A DNA stretch of 64,000 nt from an uncultured Atopobiaceae bacterium (lineage in GTDB: Bacteria > Actinomycetota > Coriobacteriia > Coriobacteriales > Atopobiaceae), in NCBI GenBank assembly GCA_947625235.1, contig CANQNP010000002.1, positions 29,334-93,333 of the forward strand. The letters run 5' to 3'. The notes below the pieces were generated by a model that was not told where the DNA came from, did no database searches, and saw only the letters and a program-made list of their open reading frames with translations. Positions within the stretch are counted from its first letter, which is position 1. The number at the start of each line of letters is the position of its first letter. Made by a program: the position numbers and the translations under genes. Shown here one piece after another: positions 1 through 10,795 of this stretch.

Positions 1-225
1 TTCATGCTCCACGGCACGGGCGACCTCTACTGCTCGGCCCTCCTCGCGGCGGTGCTCTGCGGAAAGACGCTCCTCGAGGCGGTGGAGTTCGCCTCCGCGT
101 TCGTGCGCGACGCGATGGCCTTCACGCCCACGCAGCCGGACTTCGAGGTGCGCGGCGTCTCCTTCGAGCCCCTGCTCGGCGAGGTGGCCGCCCTCGTCCC
201 CGCGCGCGCGAAGGCCGAGGCCTAG
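1..225 (+). CDS. Pyridoxal/pyridoxamine kinase-like protein, C-terminal fragment
   Basis: The reading frame is open from the first base of the window, so only the last 74 residues of a gene that starts upstream are visible. The segment contains HGTGDLYCSALLAAVL, which matches the GTGD anion-hole and catalytic-Asp motif near the C-terminus of ribokinase-fold kinases; the HGTGD form is typical of the pyridoxal kinase (PdxK/PdxY) branch, enzymes that phosphorylate vitamin B6 vitamers with ATP. The final 30 residues are an ordinary helical tail. The gene converges on the minus-strand operon beginning at 231, only 5 bases away. A related hydroxymethylpyrimidine kinase cannot be excluded from this fragment. 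Confidence 0.7.
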   Translation, partial: FMLHGTGDLYCSALLAAVLCGKTLLEAVEFASAFVRDAMAFTPTQPDFEVRGVSFEPLLGEVAALVPARAKAEA

Positions 226-230
226 GCGCC

Positions 231-1029
231 CTATTGCGCTTCGTCGCCCGCGGACACGCCCACTCCGAGGGTACCGAGGGTGCCGAGGAGCGGGGTGTCG
301 GCGCCGGTGATGAGGTCCCTCAGGCGCGCCGTGGTCTCGGCGTCGATGCCCGTGATGGAGCAGGAGAGGCTGATGTCGCCCGCCTCCGTCACCTGCTTCG
401 ACCACGTGAAGGTGGCGAAGGGCTTCACCTGCCCCGCGGGCTCGAGGAAGTCGAAGAGCGTGGCGTGGAGGAGGTTCCCCTCGTCGTCCACGTGCACGTT
501 CACCTTGTAGATGACCTCGTTGATCTGCGGGTTCATGAGGGCGTTCACGGAGAGCGCGGCGGCTTGGATCTGGCTTGCGGCGAGGGCCTCCACCTCGGTG
601 GCGTAGCGCGTGTCGATCACGGAGACCTCGATCACGCCGGTGGCTTGGTCGGCCTCCTGCACGGTGAAGTCCTGCGGGAACTGCGTGAAGCCGCTTCCCC
701 ACTCCACGCCGTCCTCGAGCGCGACGGTGACGGTGTGGAGGTTCGCCTCGTTCGCGAGCGCGGCGGTGGCGTCGCGGCGCACGCAGCCGCTCGACACCTG
801 CGTGAGCACGATCACCGCCACGAACGCCGCGACGAGGAGCACGGAGGCGCGCGCCATGACCGTGCCCACGTTCGAGCCCGAGGGGTCGAGCCCGGAGAGC
901 GGGTCCACGGCGCGGCCGACGCCGAACTTCCGGCGGCTCTCGCGCTCGCGCTCGGCTTCGGCGGGGTTCGCGTGGCCCGTCTCGTCGACGGTCGCGAAGA
1001 GCTTCTCGGCCTCCTCCGCGGAGAGCGGC

Positions 1030-1043
<14 letters not shown>
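231..1043 (-). CDS. Small single-pass membrane protein of unknown function
   Basis: A 270-residue protein. I start it at the ATG of MARRKPLSAEEAEKL, which lies 14 bases inside the end of the upstream ABC transporter gene, an arrangement suggesting translational coupling; a longer start 14 codons upstream exists but would overlap more. Residues about 1-60 are charged and probably cytoplasmic. One hydrophobic helix (ASVLLVAAFVAVIVLTQV) spans roughly residues 63-82 and is followed by a Cys (SSGCVRR). The rest is a soluble domain rich in acidic residues and beta-forming stretches, probably outside the cell. I recognise no family. Its position as the last gene after an exporter suggests an envelope role, which is only context. 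Confidence 0.7.
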
Positions 1044-2886
<1,843 letters not shown>

Positions 2887-2890
2887 GGTC

Positions 2891-3586
2891 CTAGGCCTCG
2901 TCCTCGCCGGCTTCCTCGACGATCACCTCGTCGAGGGCGGCGTCCGCAAGACCACTCGGGGCGAGGCGGCGCGAGATGGCGTCGAGCGCGAGCGCCCCCA
3001 CCACGGTCTTCGCGTCCTCCACCTGCCCGTCGAGCACGGCGTCCACGAAGTCGGCCACGGGCACGACGTCCACGTTCAAGAACTCGTCCTCGTCCGGGTG
3101 CGCGACGCCGCGCGTGAGGCCGGTTGCGAGGTAGAGGTGGATGAGCTCGTCCGAGAAGCCGACGCTCGTGGCGATCGTGAGGATCCTCGCCATGGAGGCC
3201 GCCTCGAGGCCCGTCTCCTCCGCGAGCTCGCGACGCGCCGCGCAGAGGGGGTCCTCGCCGGGGTCGAGCTTGCCCGCGGGGATCTCCACCGTCACTCGAT
3301 CGAGCGCCACGCGGTACTGGCGCACGAGGTAGATCTCCGCGTCCTCCGTGACCGCGAGCACCGCCACGGCGCCGGGATGGCGCACGACGTCGCGCTCGGC
3401 GGGGGCTCCCGAGGGGAGCGCCACGCTGATGCGATCGACGTCGAAGATGAGGCCCGAGAAGACGGGCTTCTCGCCCACGATCGTCTCCTCGAGCGCGGAA
3501 TCGAGCGCGCCGTCGCCCCCGCGCGTGAAGGCGCGGGCCTCGGCCTCGCCCAGAGGCTGCTCATGCAGGGGATTCGTCGGCCTCAC
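2891..3586 (-). CDS. NUDIX hydrolase, ADP-ribose pyrophosphatase type
   Basis: 231 residues if started at the GTG that overlaps the purD stop codon (GTGA), the start I prefer because the coupling is tight; no ATG is available nearby. The Nudix box GX5EX7REUXEEXGU is intact (GKLDPGE...RELAEETGL, residues about 102-125). The preceding strand-rich segment with VEIPAGKLDPGE and the YLVRQYR motif are typical of the ADP-ribose pyrophosphatase subgroup (NudF-like), which hydrolyses ADP-ribose and related nucleoside diphosphate sugars using magnesium. The first 30 residues precede the domain and are not conserved. It sits between purD and an ABC exporter in a compact minus-strand operon. Confidence 0.9.
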   Translation of the reverse strand: MRPTNPLHEQPLGEAEARAFTRGGDGALDSALEETIVGEKPVFSGLIFDVDRISVALPSGAPAERDVVRHPGAVAVLAVTEDAEIYLVRQYRVALDRVTVEIPAGKLDPGEDPLCAARRELAEETGLEAASMARILTIATSVGFSDELIHLYLATGLTRGVAHPDEDEFLNVDVVPVADFVDAVLDGQVEDAKTVVGALALDAISRRLAPSGLADAALDEVIVEEAGEDEA

Positions 3587-4893
3587 TCGTCCCACGCCTC
3601 CTTCGAGCGCATGGCGCGATGGCCGATGTCCTTCCTCAGCGCCTTGCCCTCGAAGTGGATGAGGTCGGCCGCGCGATACGCGAGCTCGCGGGCCTCCTCG
3701 AAGGTGGGCGCCTGGGCCGTGACGTTCAGCACGCGGCCGCCGGCGGTGAGGAGCTCGCCGTCTTCCGAGAGCTTCGTGCCGGCGTGGAAGATGGTCACGC
3801 CCTCCACGGCCTCGGCGTCCCCCACGCCCGTGATGGGCTTTCCCACCTCGTAGGAGCCGGGGTATCCCGCGCTCGTGAGCACGACGGAGAGCGCCCAGCC
3901 ACTGTCCCAGTGGATCATCTGCGGATCGAGCGTGCCCGTGGCGCAGGCGTAGAGCACCTCCACGAAATCGCAGTCCATGCGCGGCAGCACCACCTGCGTC
4001 TCGGGGTCGCCGAAGCGGCAGTTGAACTCGAGGACCTTCGGGCCGTCGGATGTGAGCATGAAGCCGCCGTAGAGGCAGCCCACGTAGGGGTTGCCGGAGC
4101 GCGCCATCTCGGCCACGACGCGCTCGTTCACCTCGACCATCGCCACCACGTCGGCCTCCGAGGCCACGGGCACGGGGGAATAGACGCCCATGCCGCCCGT
4201 GTTCGGGCCGAGGTCGCCCTCGAGGGCGCGCTTGTGGTCCTGCGAGGTGGCGAGCGCCACGACCGTCTTGCCGTCCGTGAGCGAGAGGAGCGAGCACTCG
4301 GGGCCCGAGAGGCGCTCCTCCACCACGACGACGGAGCCGGCCTCGCCGAACGCGCCGTCGAAGCAGGCGCGGATGGCCTCCTCGGCCTCCTCGGCGCTCG
4401 ACGCCACGACGACGCCCTTGCCGCCGCAGAGCCCGTCCGCCTTCACCACGCAGCCGCCCTCGAACTCGCGCGCGTAGGCGATGGCCTCCTCGGCGTCCGT
4501 GAAGCTCTCCCAGCGCGCGGTGGGCACGTCGGCGGCCTCCATGACCTCCTTCGCGAAGGTCTTCGAGCCCTCGAGGCGCGCGGCGGCGGCGCTCGGGCCG
4601 AAGACCGGGATGCCCTCGGCGCGGCAGGCGTCGGCCACGCCGGCCACGAGCGGAGCCTCGGGGCCCACGACCACGAGGTCGATGTCGTTTTCCTTGGCGA
4701 AGGCGGCGACGGCCGCGCCATCCTCGATGGGGAGCGCCACGGAGGTGGCGATCCCCGCCGTGCCGCCGTTTCCCGGAGCCGCCCAAAGGCGCCCTATGCT
4801 CGGCGAAGCCGCGAGCTTGGCGAGGATCGCGTGCTCGCGCCCGCCCGAACCCAAGACGAGGACGTTCTTCGTGCTCTTCGAGGCGGTGGTCAT
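3583..4893 (-). CDS. purD: Phosphoribosylamine-glycine ligase
   Basis: 436 residues, the usual size for PurD, which joins glycine to phosphoribosylamine with ATP in the second step of de novo purine synthesis. The N-terminal nucleotide fold carries VLVLGSGGREHAI; the ATP-grasp domain follows with GPEAPLVAG, KADGLCGGKGV and GGMGVYSP, all diagnostic. I choose the ATG at 4893 because AAGGGGAG lies just upstream; an ATG five codons earlier lacks this spacing. The stop overlaps the NUDIX gene start. purA lies two genes upstream, so two purine genes share this operon, but no purine riboswitch is evident in the short gaps. Confidence 0.97.
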   Translation of the reverse strand: MTTASKSTKNVLVLGSGGREHAILAKLAASPSIGRLWAAPGNGGTAGIATSVALPIEDGAAVAAFAKENDIDLVVVGPEAPLVAGVADACRAEGIPVFGPSAAAARLEGSKTFAKEVMEAADVPTARWESFTDAEEAIAYAREFEGGCVVKADGLCGGKGVVVASSAEEAEEAIRACFDGAFGEAGSVVVVEERLSGPECSLLSLTDGKTVVALATSQDHKRALEGDLGPNTGGMGVYSPVPVASEADVVAMVEVNERVVAEMARSGNPYVGCLYGGFMLTSDGPKVLEFNCRFGDPETQVVLPRMDCDFVEVLYACATGTLDPQMIHWDSGWALSVVLTSAGYPGSYEVGKPITGVGDAEAVEGVTIFHAGTKLSEDGELLTAGGRVLNVTAQAPTFEEARELAYRAADLIHFEGKALRKDIGHRAMRSKEAWDE

Positions 4894-4953
4894 GGCTCCC
4901 CTTCCCAACGGGTGTGGATGTGCGAGGCGCAGCCGCGCTCGGCTGCGGATGTG

Positions 4954-5880
4954 CTAGATGACGGACTCGAAGACGAGCTTCGGGAGGTCGTCTCCGAGGT
5001 AGAGGTAGCGCTCGGGCACGTAGACGAGCCCGAAGCCGCCGAGCCCCGCGCGGTAGGCCACGACGCCCGAGGCCTCCACGGTGCCGAGCGAGCGGCCCTC
5101 CGTGAGGCGCTGGACCACCGTGTCCTTGAGCGCGAGCGCGGCGTCGGAGATGCCCACGAGGTAGCCCGCGTGCACCATGAAGCCTTCGCGCTCGCAGTCC
5201 ACCGTCACGAGGTTCGCCACGAGGGCGGCGAGCTGCGCGGGATCCTTCGTGCTCGCCACCATGTTCGGCGCGCCCTCGCCGTCGAAGGCCCAGAGGCTCC
5301 AAAGCCCGAGCGGCTTGTCGAACCTCGCGCGGATGCGCTGGGTGGGGGTGAAGGTGGGCGTGAGCGAGAAGGCGTTCTTGGGGCTCGAGACCATGAGCAT
5401 GGAGAGGTGCTCCGCGAGCTCTCGCGCGTGGCCGAGCGCCTCTTCGTAGGCAAGGCCCGCGATGCGCGTGCGCACGAGGTCGCAGACGACCATCCCCTCG
5501 CCCACCGACACGACTCCCGTGTCGAGGACCTCCACCTCCACGCGAAGCTCCGGGTCGAGCCCCTGCGCGGCGAGGCGCGCCGTGGTGCAGGTGTTGGTGA
5601 ACGCCGAGGAGGCGCACACGCAGACGATCCTCGTGGAGCCCTCCTCCGCGAGGCGCTGGAAGCACACGCGGAAGTCCGCCACGGAGGGCGCGAGCACGGA
5701 GATCGGCGTGCCGAGCGCGAGGAGGTTCGTCGCGTCCGCGGGGGTGAGCTCGAGGACATCGTCCAAGACGCTTTGGTTGAAGCGCAGCTTGAAGGGCACG
5801 ACCGTCACGTCGTTGGCCTCATACCACGGCAGCGTGAGGTCGGCGCAGCTATCGCAGACGATGGCGAAGGGGTGGGTCAT
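4954..5880 (-). CDS. DegV family fatty-acid-binding protein
   Basis: 308 residues, near the family average of 280-300. It starts with FAIVCDSCADL, the DegV N-terminal motif (usually DSSADL), followed by VVPFKLRF and later by the S/T-rich CASSAFTNTCTTARLA and VLDTGVVSVGEG segments that line the lipid pocket in solved DegV structures. Family members bind a long-chain fatty acid and, in Firmicutes, act with FakA kinase as FakB to feed exogenous fatty acids into phospholipids; no fakA is present in the window, so that role is inferred. It lies 12 bases after purA and 60 bases before purD. Confidence 0.92.
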   Translation of the reverse strand: MTHPFAIVCDSCADLTLPWYEANDVTVVPFKLRFNQSVLDDVLELTPADATNLLALGTPISVLAPSVADFRVCFQRLAEEGSTRIVCVCASSAFTNTCTTARLAAQGLDPELRVEVEVLDTGVVSVGEGMVVCDLVRTRIAGLAYEEALGHARELAEHLSMLMVSSPKNAFSLTPTFTPTQRIRARFDKPLGLWSLWAFDGEGAPNMVASTKDPAQLAALVANLVTVDCEREGFMVHAGYLVGISDAALALKDTVVQRLTEGRSLGTVEASGVVAYRAGLGGFGLVYVPERYLYLGDDLPKLVFESVI

Positions 5881-5892
5881 GCCGCTCGCTTC

Positions 5893-7179
5893 TCAGCGCC
5901 AGTGGCGGTCGATGGTCTGCTCGCGCTCGGGGCCCACGGCCACGATGGACACGCGCACGCCGGCGAGCTGCTCGATGAGGTCGATGTAGTCCTTCGCCTC
6001 GCGCGGGAGGTCGAAGAACGTGCGGCAGCCGCTGATGTCGCACTTCCAGCCGGGAACCGTGAGGTAGACCGGCTTGGCCTTGTAGAACACGGACTGGTGC
6101 TCGGGCACCGTCGTGTAGCGCACGCCGTCCGCCTCGTAGGCCACGCAGATCTTGATCTCGTCGAGGCATCCCAAGACGTCGAGCTTCGTGATGGCGAGGT
6201 CGGTGAGGCCGTTCACGCGCGCGGCGTAGTTCACCACCACGGCGTCGTACCAGCCGCAACGGCGCTTGCGCCCCGTGGTGACGCCGTACTCGTGGCCCAC
6301 CTCGCAGAGCTTCTCGCCGATCTCGTCTCCTTGCGGAAGCTCCGTCAAGAAGGGGCCGGAGCCCACGCGCGTGAGGTAGGCCTTCGCGATGCCGAGCACG
6401 CGGTCGATGGCCACGGGGCCCACCCCCGAGCCGGTGACGGCGCCGCCCGCGGTGCAGTTCGAGCTCGTGACGAAGGGGTAGGTGCCGTGGTCGATGTCGA
6501 GCATGGTGGCCTGCGCGCCCTCGAAGAGGATGGACTGGCCGGCGTCGATGGCGTCGTTCAGGAAGCGCGAGGATTCGACGATGTAGGGCGCGAGGCGCTT
6601 CGCGAAGGGGCGGTAGCGCTCGGTGATCTCGTCCACGGTGTACGTGGGGAGGCCGTAGACGAGCTCCAAGATGGGGTTCTTCTCGGCGAGGGCCGTCTCG
6701 AGCTTCTCGCGGAAGACCTTCTCGTCGAGGAGGTCCTGCACCCGAAGCCCGATGCGGGTGGCCTTGTCCGCGTAGCACGGGCCCACGCCGCGGCGCGTGG
6801 TGCCGATGAGGTTCTTGCCGAGGCGCCGCTCGTTCGCGCCGTCGAGGTCCTTGTGGTAGGGCATCACGAGGTGCGCGTTGCCGGAGATCTTGAGGAGCTC
6901 GCAGGAGATGCCGTCGGCCTCGAGCGTGTCCATCTCGCCCACGAGGATCTCGGGGTCCACGATGCAGCCGTTGCCGATGACGGGCACGACGCCGGGGTAC
7001 ATCACGCCGGAGGGCACCTGGTGGAGCCCGAACTTCTGGTCGCCCACGATCACGGTGTGGCCGGCGTTCGCGCCGCCCTGATAGCGGCACACGACGTCGA
7101 AATCGCCGGAAATGAGGTCGGTGACCTTGCCTTTTCCCTCGTCGCCCCACTGGGTGCCCACGAGCACGGTCACGCCCAT
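5893..7179 (-). CDS. purA: Adenylosuccinate synthetase
   Basis: 428 residues, as in other bacterial PurA proteins. It condenses IMP and aspartate, using GTP, to adenylosuccinate in AMP synthesis. The GTP-binding loop GTQWGDEGKGK opens the protein, GNGCIVDPE and GTTRRGVGP follow, and the IMP-site region with SSNCTAGGAVTGSGVGP is intact. The ATG at 7179 is preceded by GAGGAG at good spacing, which favours it over an ATG six codons upstream. It is the first gene of the purA-degV-purD-NUDIX-ABC run. Confidence 0.97.
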   Translation of the reverse strand: MGVTVLVGTQWGDEGKGKVTDLISGDFDVVCRYQGGANAGHTVIVGDQKFGLHQVPSGVMYPGVVPVIGNGCIVDPEILVGEMDTLEADGISCELLKISGNAHLVMPYHKDLDGANERRLGKNLIGTTRRGVGPCYADKATRIGLRVQDLLDEKVFREKLETALAEKNPILELVYGLPTYTVDEITERYRPFAKRLAPYIVESSRFLNDAIDAGQSILFEGAQATMLDIDHGTYPFVTSSNCTAGGAVTGSGVGPVAIDRVLGIAKAYLTRVGSGPFLTELPQGDEIGEKLCEVGHEYGVTTGRKRRCGWYDAVVVNYAARVNGLTDLAITKLDVLGCLDEIKICVAYEADGVRYTTVPEHQSVFYKAKPVYLTVPGWKCDISGCRTFFDLPREAKDYIDLIEQLAGVRVSIVAVGPEREQTIDRHWR

Positions 7180-7264
7180 GGCTCTCTCCTCGCTCATGTT
7201 GGCCTGCGTGTGTCGCGGGACCGCGCCGCCCAGCGCCGCCCGCGGCGTCAAGTATAGAAGAGCC

Positions 7265-7297
7265 GCTGCGGCGGGGCGCGATGCCCCGCGCGCCGCA
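7265..7297 (-). terminator. GC-rich hairpin downstream of dnaB
   Basis: Between the dnaB stop and purA there is a strong inverted repeat with GCGGCG and GGGGC arms around a short ATC loop. In the minus direction it is followed by CTCTTCTATACTT rather than a clean T-run. It may end the dnaB transcript, and TATACT just beyond it could serve as a -10 box for purA. Confidence 0.4.
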
Positions 7298-7346
7298 ACA
7301 CCTCCTTCATCAATCGACCCGAATCCCGCCGGAAGCGCGAGGCCGG

Positions 7347-8786
7347 CTACTCGTCGTGGCGGTGGTCGATCTCGAAGAACTTCGTGATGCGGTCGAGGAA
7401 GCCCATCGTGATGATGTTCGTGGGGCCGGAGCGGTTCTTCGCGACGATGAAGTCCGTCATGTTCTTGTCCGGGCGATCCGGGCGCTCCGCCTCCTCGGGG
7501 GAGTTCGACTTGTCCATGAGGATGACGACGTCGGCGTCCTGCTCGATGGCGCCGCTCTCGCGGAGGTCGTAGAGCTGGGGGCGGCGGGGCGTGGCGTTTG
7601 CGGATTGGCGGTTCAGCTGCGAGAGCGCGATCACGGGGACGTCGAGGTCCTTCGCCATGATCTTCAGCCCGCGGCTCATCTCGGCCACCTCGTTCGCGCG
7701 ATTGTCCGAATAGCGCTTGCCGGAGGAGAGGAGCTGCAGGTAGTCCACGATCACGAGCCCGCGATCCTTGCCGTGGAAGTGCCGGCGCGCCTTCGCGCGG
7801 ATCTCCGTGACGGTGGTGCCGGGGGTGTCGTCGATGGCGATGTCGAGGCGCGAGAGGTGCTGGCTCGCGGAGGTGATGACCGGCCACTCCGAGGTGGAGA
7901 TCTGCCCCTTCGCGATGGACGAGTGGCTCACGTTCGAGGCGCTCGAGAGGAGGCGCTGGGCGATCTCGAGCGAGCTCATCTCCAGGGAGAAGATGAGCAC
8001 CGAGGCCTGCGCGTCCGGCTTGTCGGGGTTCGCGGCCTCCACGGCGAGGTTGAGCGCGAAGGACGTCTTGCCCACGGCGGGGCGCGCGCCCACGACGATG
8101 AGCTGGCCGCCGCGGAGCCCCATGAGGGTCTCGTCGAGGCGCTCGTAGCCGGTGGTGATGCCGAGGAGCTGGCCGCCGGCCTCCCTGCGGAACTGGATCT
8201 CGTTATAGAGCGCGACCATGGCGTCGCCCACGGAGATGGTGGCGTTGCCCACGTCGCCCTCCGTGGCCTTGAAGAGGAGCTCCTCGGCCGCGTCCACGAC
8301 CTCCTTGGGGTCCTCCGGCGCGTCCGCCGCGAGGGCCGTGATGTTCGCCGCCGCCACCATCATCGAGCGCAGGAGGCTGTCGCGCTTCACGAGCTCGGCG
8401 TGGTGCCTCCACGACACGAGCGAGAAGAGCTGGTTCGCAAGGTCGTTCACGTACGAGGCGCCCCCGGCGCGCTCGAGCGTGCCCTGGCTGCGGAGGTGGC
8501 TCACGATGGAGATGGGGTCCGTGGGGTAGCCCTTGCCGGAAAGCGTCTCAAGGGCCTCGAAGACGATGCGGTTCCGCTCGAGGTAGAAGTCCTCCTTCTT
8601 GAGGTCGATCATGCAGTCGTGCAGGACGTCCTCGGAGGTGATCATGGCGGCGAGCACCGAGCTCTCCGCCGTGGCGTCGTGGGGCAGGATGAGATCCGGC
8701 GCCTGGCCGCTGTTCAGCACGAGGCCCCGGCGCGCGGCGCTCGAGGGCACCTCCGAGAAACGTGGCTTTTCGGCAAATTCGGGCAT
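7347..8786 (-). CDS. dnaB: Replicative DNA helicase
   Basis: 479 residues from the ATG at 8786, which has GGAGCG a few bases upstream; a longer frame adds 21 residues with no support. The N-terminal helical domain (DAESSVLAAM-type segment, here ATAESSVLAAMITSE) is followed by the RecA-like motor with Walker A ARPAVGKTSFALNLA, EMSS motif FSLEMSSLEIAQRLL, Walker B LVIVDYLQLL and the arginine-finger region near FIVAKNRSGPT. DnaB unwinds the duplex at the fork and is loaded here presumably by DciA (53262-53870), as no dnaC is visible. It lies downstream of rplI, a common bacterial arrangement, but 474 bases separate them. Confidence 0.97.
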   Translation of the reverse strand: MPEFAEKPRFSEVPSSAARRGLVLNSGQAPDLILPHDATAESSVLAAMITSEDVLHDCMIDLKKEDFYLERNRIVFEALETLSGKGYPTDPISIVSHLRSQGTLERAGGASYVNDLANQLFSLVSWRHHAELVKRDSLLRSMMVAAANITALAADAPEDPKEVVDAAEELLFKATEGDVGNATISVGDAMVALYNEIQFRREAGGQLLGITTGYERLDETLMGLRGGQLIVVGARPAVGKTSFALNLAVEAANPDKPDAQASVLIFSLEMSSLEIAQRLLSSASNVSHSSIAKGQISTSEWPVITSASQHLSRLDIAIDDTPGTTVTEIRAKARRHFHGKDRGLVIVDYLQLLSSGKRYSDNRANEVAEMSRGLKIMAKDLDVPVIALSQLNRQSANATPRRPQLYDLRESGAIEQDADVVILMDKSNSPEEAERPDRPDKNMTDFIVAKNRSGPTNIITMGFLDRITKFFEIDHRHDE

Positions 8787-9260
8787 GCTCGCTCCGCTCG
8801 ATCCATCGTTTACGAAGGATGGTAGACCCGAAACTTCACGGCAATTCACGGCCTTTTCGGCCCCATGCGCCTCTCGACTCCACGATGTGCAAAGTCCCTT
8901 CGCCCTTTCTCGCGAAACGGGGCTTTTCGACGTTTTCTACAAATTTCGGGGATTTTCGGCCTTTGGTTTTGAACTTGCTTCACGAAAAATTCATAGAACT
9001 AAAAACACGTCCATCTACATGGGCTTACGCCACGCGCCCTGATTCTCGATATGAAGAAACCGCAGGTAGAAGGGTGTATCCACGAAAAGTCGATGGACGC
9101 GAGGGGCCGCTCGTCGCGCTTGACGAGCGGCCCCTCGTTGTGCTTTCGCAGGTATTTAGGCGAATCGCGGGCGATCGCGGGTGATTTGGCATGTCGAAAG
9201 TGCCCCTGGAAGCGGCGCCCCGGAATCGGTCGCGGATGCCGGGGCGGGATGCGCGACGCC
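8787..9260. other. Intergenic region between rplI and dnaB, AT-rich, no gene
   Basis: 474 bases with no convincing gene. The part from about 8920 to 9060 is much richer in A and T than the surroundings and contains repeated TTTTCG-type words, including TTTTCGACG at 8924-8932, one base from the motif found around dnaA. At 9059-9070 there is ACCGCAGGTAGA, which recurs near 63010 and 63101. A strong hairpin lies at 9100-9137. A promoter for dnaB is likely here but I could not place one confidently. Confidence 0.6.
9100..9137 (-). terminator. Terminator-like hairpin downstream of rplI
   Basis: A perfect 16-bp stem (CGAGGGGCCGCTCGTC and its complement) with a 6-base loop, 123 bases beyond the rplI stop. 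No T-run follows immediately; TTTTCG appears 11 bases later in the minus direction. It would end the rpsF-ssb-rpsR-rplI transcript. Confidence 0.55.
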
Positions 9261-9842
9261 CTAGGCCCGGGCGGCCTCCGCCTCGGCAACCTCGAGATCG
9301 CGCGCGTCCTCGGCGAGCACCGCGCCCGCGAGGTCGGCCTCGGTGGCGAGCGCCTCGTCGGCCTCCTCGGCCTCGTCAGCCGCGGGAAGGTCCTCGGGCT
9401 TGCCCACCTGCACGTTCAGCGAGGCGAAGATGTCGCGGTAGAGGTTCACGTCCACCACGTGCAGGCCGGCCTGCTTGATGGGCGCCTTGAGCTCCACGCG
9501 ACGGCGATCGATCGTCACCTTGAGCTGGCTCGCGATGGCGTCCGCGATCATGGTGGAGGTCACGGAGCCGTAGAGCTGGCCCTCCTCGCCCACGCGCACG
9601 TCCTCGATGCGGATGAGCTTGCCCTCGAGGATCTCGCGCACGGCCTCGGCGTCCTCCACGCGGCGAATCTCGCGCTTTTGGATGTTGTGGCGGCGCTCCT
9701 CGAGCTGCTTCAAATTGCCCTTGGTGGCGGGCTGCGCGATGCCCTGGCGGAAGAGGTAGTTCTCGGCGTAGCCCTGGGCCACGTCGATCACGTCGCCCTC
9801 GCCGCCCTTCCCGCGGAGCTCGGTCAACAGGATTACGTTCAT
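9261..9842 (-). CDS. rplI: 50S ribosomal protein L9
   Basis: 193 residues. The N-terminal domain begins MNVILLTELRGKGGEGDVI and contains GYAENYLFRQGIA, the signature of L9, followed by the long connecting helix and the C-terminal domain (ASQLKVTIDRRRVELKAPIK). Ordinary L9 is about 148-150 residues; here an extra 40-45 residue tail rich in Ala, Glu and Asp follows the C-terminal domain, as seen in some actinobacteria. L9 binds the base of the L1 stalk of 23S rRNA. It lies 15 bases after rpsR, at the end of the S6 operon. Confidence 0.97.
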   Translation of the reverse strand: MNVILLTELRGKGGEGDVIDVAQGYAENYLFRQGIAQPATKGNLKQLEERRHNIQKREIRRVEDAEAVREILEGKLIRIEDVRVGEEGQLYGSVTSTMIADAIASQLKVTIDRRRVELKAPIKQAGLHVVDVNLYRDIFASLNVQVGKPEDLPAADEAEEADEALATEADLAGAVLAEDARDLEVAEAEAARA

Positions 9843-9857
9843 GTTCGGCTCCTTCGG

Positions 9858-10145
9858 TTAGTCGCGCCTCCGGGCGCCACGATTGGTGACCACGGGCACG
9901 GCGTAGGGCATGAGCGCCATCGTGCGCGCGCGCTTGATGGCGTTTTGGATCATGTTCTGGTGCTGGCGGCACGCGCCGGTCACGCGACGCGGCTTGATCT
10001 TGCCGCGATCCGTGACGTACTTGCGCAGGAGTTGCGTGTCCTTGTAATCGATTTCCTTCACGCCGTCGCGGCAAAACTGGCACACCTTGCGGCGCGGTTG
10101 CCTCTGGTAGTCACCAGAGGTCTTCGAACGAACTTTACGTGGCAT
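9858..10145 (-). CDS. rpsR: 30S ribosomal protein S18, zinc-ribbon form
   Basis: 95 residues, longer than the 75-80 usual for S18 because of an N-terminal extension (MPRKVRSKTSGDYQRQ). The core contains IDYKDTQLLRKYV and GKIKPRRVTGAC, both diagnostic. Cysteines at VCQFCRDG and GACRQH suggest the metal-binding version. S18 forms a heterodimer with S6 on the platform of the small subunit. It sits 9 bases after ssb and 15 bases before rplI. Confidence 0.97.
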   Translation of the reverse strand: MPRKVRSKTSGDYQRQPRRKVCQFCRDGVKEIDYKDTQLLRKYVTDRGKIKPRRVTGACRQHQNMIQNAIKRARTMALMPYAVPVVTNRGARRRD

Positions 10146-10154
10146 GCTGCTTCC

Positions 10155-10745
10155 TTAGAAGGGGATGTCCTCGTCGTAGACCGCTCCCTCGGGCGGCAGG
10201 GGCGCCGCCGGGGAAGAGCCTGCCGACATTCCGTCGTCGATGCCATCGCCTTGGGGCGCCGGCACCGAATAGCTGGGCGCTTGGCCGTAGCCGCCGGAAT
10301 TCTCGTTTCCGTAGCCGCGGTTCTGCGCGCCGTAGCCCTGACCACCCTGGTAGCCCTGGTTGGGCTGGTAGCCCTGGCCGCCTTGGTAGCCGCCTCGACC
10401 CTGGCCGCCGTCGTTTCGGCGCGAGATGAAGTCGAGGTCGTCCACGACCACCTCGATCTTCGAGCGGCGCTGGCCCTCTTGGGACTCCCAGGTGCTGTAG
10501 CGGAGCTTGCCCTCGATGGCCACCTTCGTGCCCTTCGAGAGGAAGCGCGAGAGCGAATCGGCGCGCTGGCCGAAGAGCACGCAGTCGATGAAGTTCGGGA
10601 AGTCCTCCCACTCACCGGTCTGCTGGTTGCGGCGGCGATCGTTCACGGCCACCCCGAAGTTCATCACGCGGGTGCCGTTCGTGGTCATGCGAAGCTGGGG
10701 ATCACGGGTGAGGTTGCCGGTGATCAGGACGCGGTTGATGCTCAT
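10155..10745 (-). CDS. ssb: Single-stranded DNA-binding protein
   Basis: 196 residues from the ATG at 10745, preceded by AGAGAGGTG. Residues 1-110 form the OB fold (NRVLITGNLTRDPQLR, FIDCVLFGQRADSL). A Gly/Gln/Tyr-rich linker with GGYQGGQGYQPNQGY-type repeats follows, then the acidic tip DEDIPF that binds partner proteins. It coats single-stranded DNA during replication and repair. Location between rpsF and rpsR is the common arrangement. Confidence 0.97.
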   Translation of the reverse strand: MSINRVLITGNLTRDPQLRMTTNGTRVMNFGVAVNDRRRNQQTGEWEDFPNFIDCVLFGQRADSLSRFLSKGTKVAIEGKLRYSTWESQEGQRRSKIEVVVDDLDFISRRNDGGQGRGGYQGGQGYQPNQGYQGGQGYGAQNRGYGNENSGGYGQAPSYSVPAPQGDGIDDGMSAGSSPAAPLPPEGAVYDEDIPF

Positions 10746-10795
10746 GCGTACACCTCTCTTTCGCAAGGCGACGGGCCTTGCGGGCAGTCACTCGA

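Noticed and set aside
8999..9289. A 96-codon minus-strand frame between rplI and dnaB
   Set aside because: It overlaps the end of rplI, crosses a strong hairpin and has no ribosome-binding site.
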